Source of the DNA: Ooceraea biroi
Lineage: Eukaryota; Arthropoda; Insecta; Hymenoptera; Formicidae
Assembly: GCF_003672135.1 (NCBI RefSeq)
Contig: NC_039506.1
Location: forward strand, 2,418,001 to 2,482,000
DNA: 64,000 bases
Direction of reading: 5' to 3'
A program made the translations under genes and the position numbers. Position 1 is the first letter of the stretch, and each line of letters opens with the position of its first letter. Below are positions 1 through 12,600 of this stretch, piece by piece. The notes under the pieces were generated by a model. That model was not told where the DNA came from, did not search any database, and saw only the letters and a list, made by a program, of their open reading frames with translations.

Positions 1-615
1 AAAGTTTGCTGAGAGAAAAATCGAGGAAGGCTGAGAAAGGAAGGAAAGCACTTTGAAAAAGGGAGAATAAAGATTGAGGAGGGCGAGGCGGTGACGGCGA
101 CGAGGACGGGAACGAAGAGAGAAACGAGGACGAGGACGAGAATAGGGATGACGGCGATGACGATGCGATAGGCGGTAGTTAAATGATAAGAGTCGCGTGA
201 TAAGAGGAATAGTGTGATCACGACGTATAACGTTGGTAGCCTTCACATGAATGATCGTACGCGACATATGTGCGTACATACATACATATATTTACAAAGG
301 TAAAATACATACGGGCGCACAAGTATATATGGAGATACGAGAAAATACTTGTAAATATATTGCGATACGCATACGTAACTATATAACACGCGCGCACGCG
401 GGCGTGCCGATCGACAAGCAATAAGAGCAATAAACCAAGAAAAAAAAGGGAATTGTTATCGTATTACACGTACACGCACGCACGTGCACTCATCGATTCG
501 GTGATCCTTGTTATTACTGTGTTCGAAAGAGCTCGTTAGTCGCTAAGAAAATCACTTGGCGAGTTCACGCTTATTTCACCGGGACCGTCGAAAAAGAGTG
601 CGCCAAGACGACAAG
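1..615 (+). promoter_or_regulatory. probable promoter and 5' UTR of the calmodulin-like gene
   Basis: This stretch precedes the proposed ATG at 616. It begins with purine-rich sequence (repeated gaggacgaggacg-like units around 85-145) and then AT-rich sequence with CA/CG-rich runs. No coding region is supported. The transcription start cannot be placed from sequence alone. Confidence 0.3.
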
Positions 616-3600
616 ATGGCGTTCGCCGCGGCGAGGATGATCCTTAAGGACAAGCGCAGGAAACCTAGCAAAGAGGACTTCGCACCACGAAACAGGAGCA
701 AGGTAAAAAACTGCACACGATTATGTTACCAATCGAATAGACTCTGTTATCATTTTCGCGTTATCACCGCTCCTTCATCGAGCGGCTTGAAATTTATGCA
801 TTCGCGATTCGCGCGCAAGGACAAATTTCAGTGGTCTTTATCGCGCGAAGAGACGCCGAGAGAGACGCGATTTAATTTGCGTCACTGATTCCCAATCTGG
901 ACGATGTCGTTCTTTAAAGACCGGAAAAAAAGAGTATAAAATGTAATATAATAATAATAAAGCTTTAGATATCGCTAATTTCAAAAGGGTAGACCGAGCA
1001 GAGTTGGTATCGCAAGAGTTGAGCCAGAGGCTTACATTTATGGCGGCGCAAAATAATATTGTATCAAGCGTGCGTTGACACGCCAAATTAAAGTGATATT
1101 AACACGCACGCCTTTATCGCGAGTCGTTAGATCGGAATTACAGACTCGAGCTGTATGACTCGAGAGTTCCTTGGAGCGATACGTGAGGTAAATGGTGCTG
1201 AAAAATGCATAATAATGTCACTCGGTTGGTAAATGTCGCGCGCCGATCACGCGACGTGGCGGGAATAAACGAGGTGACTTGTTTTTATAGGGTAATTAAT
1301 CTCGCGTTAACGGCCGGCGAGATGCAGGCAGCAAACTTCATTGTAGCCTTATTCCGACGAGCATTAAAGTCCGTAAACATCGGATTTCTTTCGTCAGAAT
1401 TATATGCGCAAGGGAGGATAATTAACTGTGCGAGACAAAAGTGTTTTTCTTTCTTTTAAATCCAGAAATTTAAAGAGCACTAAAAACTCGAGAACTTGCT
1501 TATTTATATTAAAAAATCCGTTGCAAATGCAACGAAGAATTAAGGAATATTTCAGCAAGGGTCCGAATAGATGATCAAGCGTCAATGACATGGATCTCTG
1601 CAGATCATCAGATTTACACACTTAGTAGTGAAGATAAATTATATATACAATATAATTACAGCGAATTTATTTCTATAAAAAACATTTTTACAGGACGACT
1701 TAATGACACTTGAAAAATCTAATCGAAGAAGCCAAGAAATTTCCAAGATCAAAGTTTTGATGCTCCTATTTGTCGTTTTTCAAGACGTTACAAGACGAAC
1801 ATAACAGTGATGCTGTCCGCATGAAGTTGTTGCAAGCTCATTGAAAATGGCATAGAGAAGCGCACTTCACGTACTACGGATGTGCATGTTCATAATTACT
1901 TTTATACGTGCGTGGAGAAAATACAGAAGAGAAGAGAAATGAAAAGCCGTTGGTAATAACAATATCGACTGAATGGTTTATATACGAATACATGCACATC
2001 ATTTAAAAAAAACTCATCAAAATTGCGTAGCCTGTTCTGTCAACATTTGAGACACTTTTCCGATACCGCGACCGTTCACGTTTCCATTACTCCGACACCT
2101 GCACATTATTGCCAAAATTTTCTAAGACTCGATATTTGACACATGTCTGTCACGTTCAAGTACATGAAAAATTATTTGCTCTGCATAGAAATTATATGCA
2201 TAAACATATAGACCATGTTTCTCATAAATACTCTTTTATAAATGTTTCATTTTATTCAATCTATTTAATTTCACGTTTTCATAGACGGGATAAAATTAAT
2301 GGATGTCGTTTTGCGGTTTGATATTTATAAAATTGAGATGCAACAAATCGAAATCTGGATCATTGCATAAACAATTGCGGTAACGAGTTCGAGTTCGTAC
2401 CTTGCTCAGCGCGGTGGCAAAATAACTTTATTGTGAAACGAGCAAAGTAGGTCCCACGTTAACAAGTAGTCGGTCTCGATTTAACCCGCGACGTAAACGG
2501 CCGGCCCGAGCGGGCGCGTCAGAAAGGAAACGGTTTCCGTCGAAACACAAAAGCGAGATCCGATCAATGCGTCGCACTTCGCTTGGTAAACCCGTCACGA
2601 CTCGTTGATGTGACAGCTTCCCGCTTTGATGGTCCCTTTTTTCCCTTTTTTACGTAGATACGTAGACATGGGAACGAAAGCGGAATCATCAATTAAGTCG
2701 AGCGTAACTTTAAAAAGAAATCCATCCAACGGTAACGTTTCCCGCAATTAATGTTTCGCGCAAATGTGCGATTATTGATATACGTATACGACAGCGTATA
2801 CGTTAACGATAAATGATGCAAATGATTTGATTTTAGAATATCAAAACCAAATTATCGTTATCAGATTTTTAACCATGATTTTAAATAATAATTATCGTGG
2901 TTTTGCATTCTCAATCCTTCGATATCGCTGTGTGTGAGTAGAATTAGACCTTTATGACTTTATGCAAAGTTTCTGTTAATGCAACAGAGAATTTATTATG
3001 CACATTAAAGTCGTTATTTGCAAATATCGTTATGTGATTTAGAGATGGGACCGGATTACTTTTGGATTAACATTTTCAATGAAATACATTCGCGGATTTG
3101 TACGTGCGCGGTAATTTTAATGTGCTGGAGAGGAAACTGCCCGAATCGAATACGCAAAATAACACGCGTAATTTTCTATGATTTAGCGATCCGTTGTTCC
3201 AGCGGCAAACAAGGTTCTTGACGAATATCGTTGTAGTAATACAGTAATTACTCGCGATGAAATCATGCAATAATCACACGCTAATAACTCACGCTACGCT
3301 ATCATAATGTTCGATGTGTGGCACTGCTAATGCTATGTATTGTTGCGACATGTGAGTGCTCGTAATAAAAGTCAACGTATTTGCGAATTTTTTAGGCGAA
3401 TGCGGAAAGTCTTTGAGCGCAATTCTCTATCAAATTCCAAAACTCTATCTTGATATAGCCACTTTTCAACGAGGTAATTTTCAGACTTGCCGATGTTATT
3501 GTTACGGTTATTTGTCGATTCTCAGTTTGTGAATTCATGTAATTTGTGAATTCCACTTTCAGCTCTTCGCATAAATGTTTCACCGGACGAACGTTTTGCT

Positions 3601-6600
3601 AGACAACTTGACAACGTGCGCAAAGACTGTCTCTGCAGCACACGTTATCCACTAACTTTCCGTAACTTTCACACCAACATTCACAAAATTCATTATCGTA
3701 CTTATACTTCGTGCAAGTCGCACTTCTACCAACTAACAACAACACATCGTATCTACCTATAGTGTCGTCTCAGTGTTATGTCATACCTTAATCTATATCT
3801 TTTTCAACTACAATGGCGTGGTGATTGGTGACCTATACTGTACTTGTGTTTGCAGGCTCGCAGCGCCAGCACAAGTAGCTTTAGAAGCCTGAGCCAGGTA
3901 TATACCAAGATAATAATCCAAATCTAGTTTGAGAGAATTAGTTACTAGCTACTTAGCTAGATCTAGTCGATCACTTATTACTTACTCGCTCATTTTTAGA
4001 AATCTAGATACCATTGCTCATGCGTAGAAGAAGAGCGTAGAGCACACGCATCTCGCTGCAGAATGTTCGAACGCATAACGATTCTCGCGGAACTGCCGTT
4101 CGAAGAACTTCCGGTCCCGTTGCTGCGCCCGTTGATTGGATTATCACGTCAGAATCGAGGAATCGCACGAGTTCTACCTGTGTCCCATTTATCCTCGGAC
4201 GTCTCCTCGGGAAAATTCGTACGTTCAGCTCACGACGTCAGAATCCGATGCGGCTGCGAGAGGAAACCGTGGATTCTCGGTAATCTCTCCCGCAGAGAGT
4301 CGGCTTACTGCAACTCTCACTCGATAAGCGATACTTTGAAACTTGACGGTGCCGACGCGGTTCCACACACGTACGATATTTTACTCGTCCGTGTGTACCT
4401 CGCAATTTAGGCTCCGCGATTGCGCCCCTTCATGAACGCTCGATGTGTCATGTCTCAGTGATGCGTGTCACCTCCCCTTGATAGCGCTCGCGATAATGAC
4501 ATAATCGGGCTCGGGCTCGTAATCTTGATACCGTGCATGCTAATCGTGCCGCTTGACGCAAACGACGCCACAAACGTTTTAATTGAAACGGTTCAGGGTA
4601 AAAGTACACATTGGCCGCGAAATGTCTATCACCGCATGGCACGCATGCTCTCTCTCTTTCTTTCTCGCATTCTCTCTTTTTTTTCTTTTTCTCTTTCTCC
4701 TTCTGGAGCTTCTTGCTGAAATCGCGAGCGCGTAGAACTGCATGCAGCACTCCTAGCGCCCCTCTCGTCGACGTCTTGTTTCCTATTAATTGCAAAAGCT
4801 CTCGCGGAGAACAGTAAGTATGTCATGGAGGATCTAGGATAACGGACCGCCGCAATTATGCGAGAAACGTTTCGCGAGGAAAAAGCGAAGGGGAAGCTCT
4901 CGTCGAGGGACAGTTGTCCTCGTCGGACAACGCGCGATGACACGAATACATCTCGAGCAGTCCTCGTGCTAATGAGTGCATTATGCGACGCGGTCTCGTT
5001 AAAACCGCAACGTTTCTCTTTTTCCTTCTTTTTTTCGACACCTTGCACTTTATCGTTCTAATTATTCATTCCCTTTTTTTTATCTCAATCAACGCTTGCC
5101 CCCGTGCGCTTGCGTTTTTGCCACGCGCGCTTTCGCATGTCGCGTAGTTGTCTGATGTTTTTTACTCACAATTACAGTGCATAGCACGTTTACACAGAGT
5201 CCAAATGAACGACACGACACGTTTTCCGAGTGAGCAAAAACGCGCACATTTTAAAAGAGAACACTGAATCAACGCTTGACTGGAGCGGATCGATCAGCTA
5301 GCAAAAAACAGCCGTGCATCGTTAACCATTATACGCCCATTATTAAGCATTCTTCTACGTAAACGGTGAAACAAATGTACGAATGTAATGGCTAATGATT
5401 TTTCTCTTTGAAATCAAAGACAAATAATAATTGAAGCACACGCAGTGAGCAGCGAGTTTGATATAGTACGATGGTTGGTACGAGCGATATAGGACACTCG
5501 TACCAATCCCCGTGGAATAATGGCGATCATTTACTTGATTACGTACCATTGTCGTCACGATCGCTACATTAACTGAAGTTTAAGTACAAAGTTCGGCGTG
5601 AATATCTCCATTTTCAACTTGTAAATGCCCCGGGTCAAGAACTGTTTTCCGAAGGAACGCGCGGGAAGAATCGTCGTCGCTTGCGAGTTCGGGAACATAA
5701 ATTACACTCTTGTGTCACTAAAGAGCATCCGGAAGCGAGGTGGAGTGCGAAAGGCGAAATAAAAGGAAAATTCCTCGGGATTAGCACTGAGGGATTGGAG
5801 ATGCGGGATTCTGCGCTGCAACAATGACTTAATACGGTGTTCATTGAGCTCCGCTAAAAGGCAAATGGAAAAAGTTCCAGTGAACGTGCAGCAGCACGTT
5901 CCGTGTTCCGTGGGAAGAGAGCACTCGGCTGAATAATCGCCACTGCTTTCCGCGCGTTCGAACGTAACTTATACCGCCTTTCCGCCTTTTCGAGGAGAGC
6001 TACGAAAGCAAAGCAAGCAAAGCAAGCTCCAAGAGCAGAGCAAGCACGAGCACGGGAATCTTCGAAAACTCTAATGCCACGAGATCCAGCGCGAATTTTT
6101 CTTCGCAGTTACGATCGAACGTAATTGCCACGTTTATTAAGTTGGAGCTATACATTATAACGATCTGATATTGCGCCTATCGAGTCGCGTCCAAATGTAC
6201 AAAGACGACAAAAGTAGGCGCGAGGATAAACGTCGTGCGAGAAGTGGCAATCTTTTGATTATTCGTTCTGATCGGCTCGCTTTTCAAATCGCTTTTTCAT
6301 TTCGGGGACAGATGTCTCGGGAACGATGGCGATTCCGGCAAGGAGGATCAGAAAGGCATACATGTACACACGTTTATTCTCGCGGCGCGTCGGCTGATTC
6401 ATAAATTTGCCGCGCCCTTAATACCCTTCGTCGGCGAAGATTAATCGTCTGCATTATGAGGACAAACGGGAGATAGTCACGAAACACGACCTCCGAGACA
6501 ACGATGGCGGCGCGCAATGCTAACGTCGGGGTGTGCTCTGGAATCGAGAATAGGAATTGATGCCTTTGACCACGAGGTGCCCTCGCTCGACTTGTATTAT

Positions 6601-9600
6601 TTGATTCAATTATTAATCAGCCGGTTCTAGACCTTGCACGGAAGGTGCAGTGACACGATTCAAGGACGCGTTTCCGTTGCGTATGCGATTTTTCCCGGCA
6701 TTTCGACCGAGAAACACCTATGATTTGTATCGCGATTATATTATATTGTGTTCGGTTAGTCATGCCGAGGAACATTACGGTCCGCGCTCGTAAATCTTGT
6801 GCTGCGAAGAACATTATTCAATGTGGAAGATCTGGGCCATCAGCGACTTTGACATACATTTATCTTAATGGCTTACAGCTTCGGTGCAACTTTATCTTTA
6901 ATTATCTTGAAATTGTAAAGGAATTTAGATTCCTCTTTATTACGTTAGAATATACGATTCACATTTTTCTGATGTTTATCGTTCAACCTAAATTGTATCG
7001 AGATGTCTCTTATTATTATTATCAAAATTACTGTTTGCGATTTATAAGGGAAAAAGACAGCTGCACGCGAGAAAGAGAGTATAAGTGTACTTATATATAT
7101 CTAAAAGGTCCATGACAAAAATATGAAAAAAACCAAAATTATGCTTGACTGCATTTTTGTATTTTCGCAACCGTTGCAGTTTAGCGTGTGATGCTCCAAT
7201 GTGTCTCGCGAAATATAGTCCTTCAAGGACGGCCGCAATCATCCTCTATTATTGATCCTTCGAAAGAGGTTTCCGGGTCTCGTTCGCAAACACTCCGCGC
7301 AAAACTTGAGTGGGTGAAATGGCCGAGACGGAAAATAATGCCCGGCACGTTGCACGCGTATGCAGTTTACGGTACACAATACTTTTACGGTACAATACTT
7401 TTTGATATAGCGCAAGAAGATATATTCGGCTACGATATAATGAGATGAAATCCATTTTTCATGATACGGTAAGATTTATATATTTTGTGTCTTTTCGTTC
7501 GCTTTTCTTATCGCTACTTTTTCGAGCAGACGATAATGCAACGCAACGGACCGAGTCAAAACCGCATTGCCAAAAGAGCAAATAGCGTGCATACCAAAAC
7601 GCCGCTTAAAACAGGCTACGATCTAGATTCGCGTTCACAACGTGTCGCACGCGAATTCGTTTTACGCGATCCTTTATTGTTTCGAAAAGGGTTAATTGTG
7701 ATTGTGCCTTGCGACCTGAAAAAGTCCGAGCAACTCATTTCTCAGGCGCACTCAACAATGCCGCGCGACTCGCTGATGTGCGCGCACACAAGTGCATTCG
7801 AGATTTTATCTAATTGGGCAGCAGTCAAGATGACGGAAACAAGCTCGCACTGATAAATAGCTTTATAAGTAGTCTTTAGAAACTTTCGTAATTTGCTCCT
7901 ACGCATTTCGCGATTTTTACGAAACACGGCGTTTATGTTGAACGTGCAGTAACGCGAAGTAGATACTTATCAGCAGATGTAAAATGAAAAATGAAGAATT
8001 AGCAGAATTACAAAGTCAAGGATATTTTATAATTTTATTTGATATTTTCCTTTGTAAGATGCAAATCAACTTTATCGCAGTTGCTTCCAGCGCAATTAAT
8101 TACGTCCCTCTCTTTCGTTTTACATCGCTTTGCGGTATTCCTTCTTTCATTACGTGCAATTATTTCTCGAGTCCATACATTGTTCTAGCCCTCGCGCGCG
8201 CGCCTGTACGCGTGCCCGGCGTCCGATATTGTCTCGCATTTATAATACGATGATCCGCATACGTTGCACAAGAGCACGTATACACGTAGACCGATGATAA
8301 GTAGCAACCAGAAGTCTGCCCGAGACAGATAGGACCCGATCTAAGGCTTAATCAGAGGCCCTCGGTCGCGCGACCCGTAATGTAAAACGGCCACAGTTGG
8401 CGACCTAAATCCGCATTTCCGCGGGCTCGGCGTGCACGTATAACGTATACGGTATATCACCACATATACGTTATCACCACGTATAATACGCGCGCGCTGC
8501 TGCTCTACGGACACGATAAATGGACACGATGCACGCGCTATCCGATCTAATCGACCGAACGAAAGTAAGTCGTCCGCCTCTACACTCCGCTCACCCCTTG
8601 GGAACTTTCGTAAGCGCCCATTAGCGATCGTTAGTAATTCGCTCCCCCGAGGGGCGTAGCTACCGCGAGGGTGCCTCTCGCTACCCTCTCCTCACCTCTT
8701 CCTTCTCTTCTGACAGGAAAAGAAGGTGAGCTTATTGACGTTACGCGCGGGGCGAGAGATCTTGATCCCTAGCGAGTTCTTGACGCCACTTGACGAAACA
8801 AGCGTATTGGCTCTTTCAGTTCTTGATTAAGGAAATATTGCGAGCTGCGTCATGCGTCTGCACAGAGCCATGATTCAAAGGGCAAAAGAGAAGCCAAATT
8901 AAAAGTTCGAGCGCTCGTTGAGTTGCTCGGCGCATTTGTTTCTAGAGCACCTTGACGCAATATTGCACGTATGCGTGTTCTCCATAGTAACAGCGGGGAG
9001 CTACACTTTTCTCCAAAACTTTGGAAGCCGGCGACTGGAAAGCTATCGTGAAAGAAATCACTTTCGTGATGAAGAAGACACGTTTCCGGTATACAGATTG
9101 ATGGGGACGACAAGAGGGAAGATTCACGCGCGATTTACGACCCGAGATTTTTCTCGTGGAAAGAGTAGCTCTGGCTGCGTACAGTAAGCGCTTGCCATCG
9201 AGTGATAAGCCCCCGCATATTGTTTTGATACACTTTTGATATATGGTCGCGCGATCGATCCGTTCGTAGCGCCGCATGCGCAACGAACGATCGCGCTCAA
9301 CGTACGCCCGGTCCGATCGATGTACCGACTATTTCCCGTGTTTCTGTACGAATATTTCGCGACAACGACGACCACCCTGGTTACACGGGTTGTTATCGCA
9401 GCGGGCTTTGTATATCTCTCTCTCTGTTTCTCCCTTTCTGGCTCTTTGCAGCGGTATCCTCTGCATTTATCACGACACTTGTTGACACGTTTGATTACGG
9501 AAAAATGTAACGTGCAACAACTGCACTATCAAATTGCTGTGATATTGATACAACTTGGTTTGATTACTATCGCGAAAACGTGATGACTTTTGTGCGAGAA

Positions 9601-12600
9601 AATTGTAATGGAAAATTTATTTACATGCGAGGATTACTTCGCGTTCTCGAGATAAATGGAAGTTTGGATTATTACAATTTTAGTGAATATTTTCAAATCA
9701 GCTCGTGTAATAAAATACAATATTACATGCACCATTTTATATTATTTTTATCGATAGCGATTTATTAAATTGCTTCGCCTTGAGGATACATTTTGTTTCG
9801 CGATCGCTGCATTAAGTCGCTATTTTATTCATGAGGAATGTATTTTTATTAACCCTGTATAACTCGATTCTTGCTAACGTAGTTATTTTTATGTTTACGT
9901 TATTACCATATATGAATAGAGAAAAAGAAAATATAAATCTAGAACAAGAGTATATAAATGAAATATTTATTTCTAATAGACGTTTCCACCTTGCGCTTAC
10001 CGCAATCAATAATTATGTTTTCGTCAAAATATTTTAGCGATTACATGTACACACACATTGCCATACATCAATTATAAACATCCAATCTACTTCCAATATT
10101 TGCTTATAACAATATTGTATCCTTCGAAATATATGAGAATAAAAGCTGTCGATAGATGATCGACAGATGACGTGTAAAATGTAAGTACCGAGAACATTAT
10201 CCATTAATAGGACGAGAGAAAGTAGAAATTTTGTGCATGCATGCGGTGCGTGCATCTAGGAGCAGCAAGTGCGCTTTAGGAAGGCCAGAGTACAAGACGC
10301 TATTCCGAATCAGTTATTTTTTACATCCGTTCTCCCCATAGAATTATAGAATACATTTCTGCAGTATATAGAATTATATAGAATACATTTCGTTACTATG
10401 TTATGCATAGAGAATTATATTAGACATATTTAGAAGATTATTGAAGCATCATACAGTAAGACTTGAGCAGGCGTAATGATAGATATTTCGAAGGTCTGCA
10501 TTTGGCTTTTCAGACCGAACATCGATGCTTTAGATCTCACCTAGAAATTAAAGTACGTATCTCACGATTCAATTAATGACTCGCCATCTCACGGCTGCTA
10601 ATGTCGGCCATTGATGAGACAAAATTGAAACCCTGATCAATCCCGAATTGGAGGATGCTCTCTAGTGCAATACAGTCTGTGTACGTAAGTAGTGGACTCC
10701 GTGGAGAGCGCATTGAATAGCGAGATCTATAATTAACTCATTCACCCACGTAAGATATGCAGTCTCTTCATTCAGTTATTAGCTGGAGAGGCTATTTTTA
10801 GATCATCTAATGCCGAACGATCGCATTTGGTCTCGATTTAAACAAACTCTTTTATCTTGAGTTATTGGAGGAACGGTCGATAGACCTAATTCGCTCACTA
10901 ACTCACGACTTTGCAGAATCTATTCTCATATTTCTCGAGCAGTCTATAAATCTCTACCCACGAGACGCAAACCTCCCATAAATATTTATTCTTATCCTTT
11001 CTATTGCCAATACAGTTGCATTTATATCTCAGAATATCTCGGATAAAATGTAGAAATTACGCTGCGCGGTTACAGTAACACACAAAACCAATTCCGACGA
11101 GACAGCTTCGAAATTTTTTATCGAATCCACCATATAAAATTTCTTCGAGTATTGCAGTCGCCAGTAACTTGTGGGTTTACTTTCAATATTCATAAATATA
11201 ATAAGATAAGCGAAACATGTGGGAAAAAAATGAAGAGAGAAGGAAGTCTCGATATCAGATCATTAATAATAACATATCGTTCTCTATCCATTGGAATTGA
11301 TCAGCTTCCCCATGCTACCCTTCAAGCTAACGGAGATATTGTCTCTTTAGGCTCGCAACAAACCGGCGGATGGTGTGGGTCATGTAAACCAGAAAGGTGC
11401 TTCCGGTCAGAAGGCGCCGGTAGCTGGTCAGAAGGTCCCGCCGGGTGCTAAGGGCGCGGCGAAACCAACTCAGAAGTCATCGGCTCAGAAAGGCCAAGTG
11501 AAAGTCACACCTAAAGCGGCCTCCGTGAAGACCGGCAAGAACAAGAAGAAGGGACAGCGACAACAATATGATCTCATCGTTACCATTAATCTGGTGAGTA
11601 CCACGAGTTAAACTTGAAGAACTTTCTTCGAGATCGCTACTAATAATAAATTGCAATATGAATTTCTTTCGGTTGTTTTACAATCGCGACAGTCTCATTG
11701 ATGTTATAAGCGCCATCTATGTTAATTAACACGGTCAATACATTTATGCGGGCAATTATAAAAGACGTAAAATCTCTGGACTTAATCTATTCTTTGACGG
11801 ATTGAATTTGATTGCTTTGGTTAAATTCTTTCTGGATTAAAATATTAACGTGTTGCAATCGATTGGTAAATAATAGATTTCTTTGTGAGTTGAATTTTCC
11901 GGTTAACATGATTGAAATCGGGTGAAAGACTTGATCGCTCTGGAGTGGCCAATTTCGATGAATTGTACCATAGAGTCAATAGCACACGATCTCTTCGCAC
12001 GATCCGTGTGGGTCCCCTAATTACTCCCGTTTATAGAAAAGAGTAATTATTGATCGGACACGTCACAGATCCCCTTTATCAACTTGGCGTGCGCGTAGCG
12101 TAATGCGTGCACATCGGTAATAAATATTACGATCTGACCCAGTTAGATACACCAGTTGGTTGATGAGCAATCGATAAGTTCCTTATGTTCGCCTAATGTA
12201 ACGCGTACGACGTGCGTTGTCAAGATACGCCGAAGGAAAATAAACCCGCCGTCACTTGAATGGACTGGCACGATTAGCGACAGTTTCCCGATCGCGTCGC
12301 TCTATTTTTGGATTTGACAAGATTCCGGACAAGATTACGACAGTTTCATACGGATTTAGCGTTTAATATTCCTCTACCGTTCCCTAATAACCTGTCTTCA
12401 TCATCATCTTAAATTATTACAATTGTTATTTTATTTTGTCCCACTTTTTATTTCCCGATGTTATACAAGTTTCCCTGTACAATTCCTTTATCGCATAGCA
12501 CAGCTGATATCAGAGTAATCAGCTTAATCAGAATGTTGCTGCATCATCAACTTGACGAGAATTTTCACGGTACGAAATTACGATTTTCAGGTAATAAAAA

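Larger units (their letters stand above)
703..11350 (+). other. large 5' introns of the calmodulin-like gene
   Basis: Apart from the 42-nt exon at 3856-3897 (acceptor ttgcag, donor ccag|gtatat), these introns hold no convincing gene. They contain candidate alternative first exons at 4063-4218 and 8529-8564, and a candidate 9-nt microexon at 8717-8725, all listed separately. Simple sequence includes an AAGC-like run near 6005-6050. The remaining open frames are short, lack family resemblance and read as noise. Confidence 0.5.

Noticed and set aside
4448..5048. Minus-strand frames of 115 and 139 codons rich in Lys/Glu/Arg
   Set aside because: They arise from reading a pyrimidine-rich (ct)n-like stretch in antisense. 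No family resemblance, no splice context, and they lie inside an intron.
7485..7853. Plus-strand 122-codon frame
   Set aside because: Long by chance in a CpG-rich patch; composition is not protein-like and no domain is recognisable.
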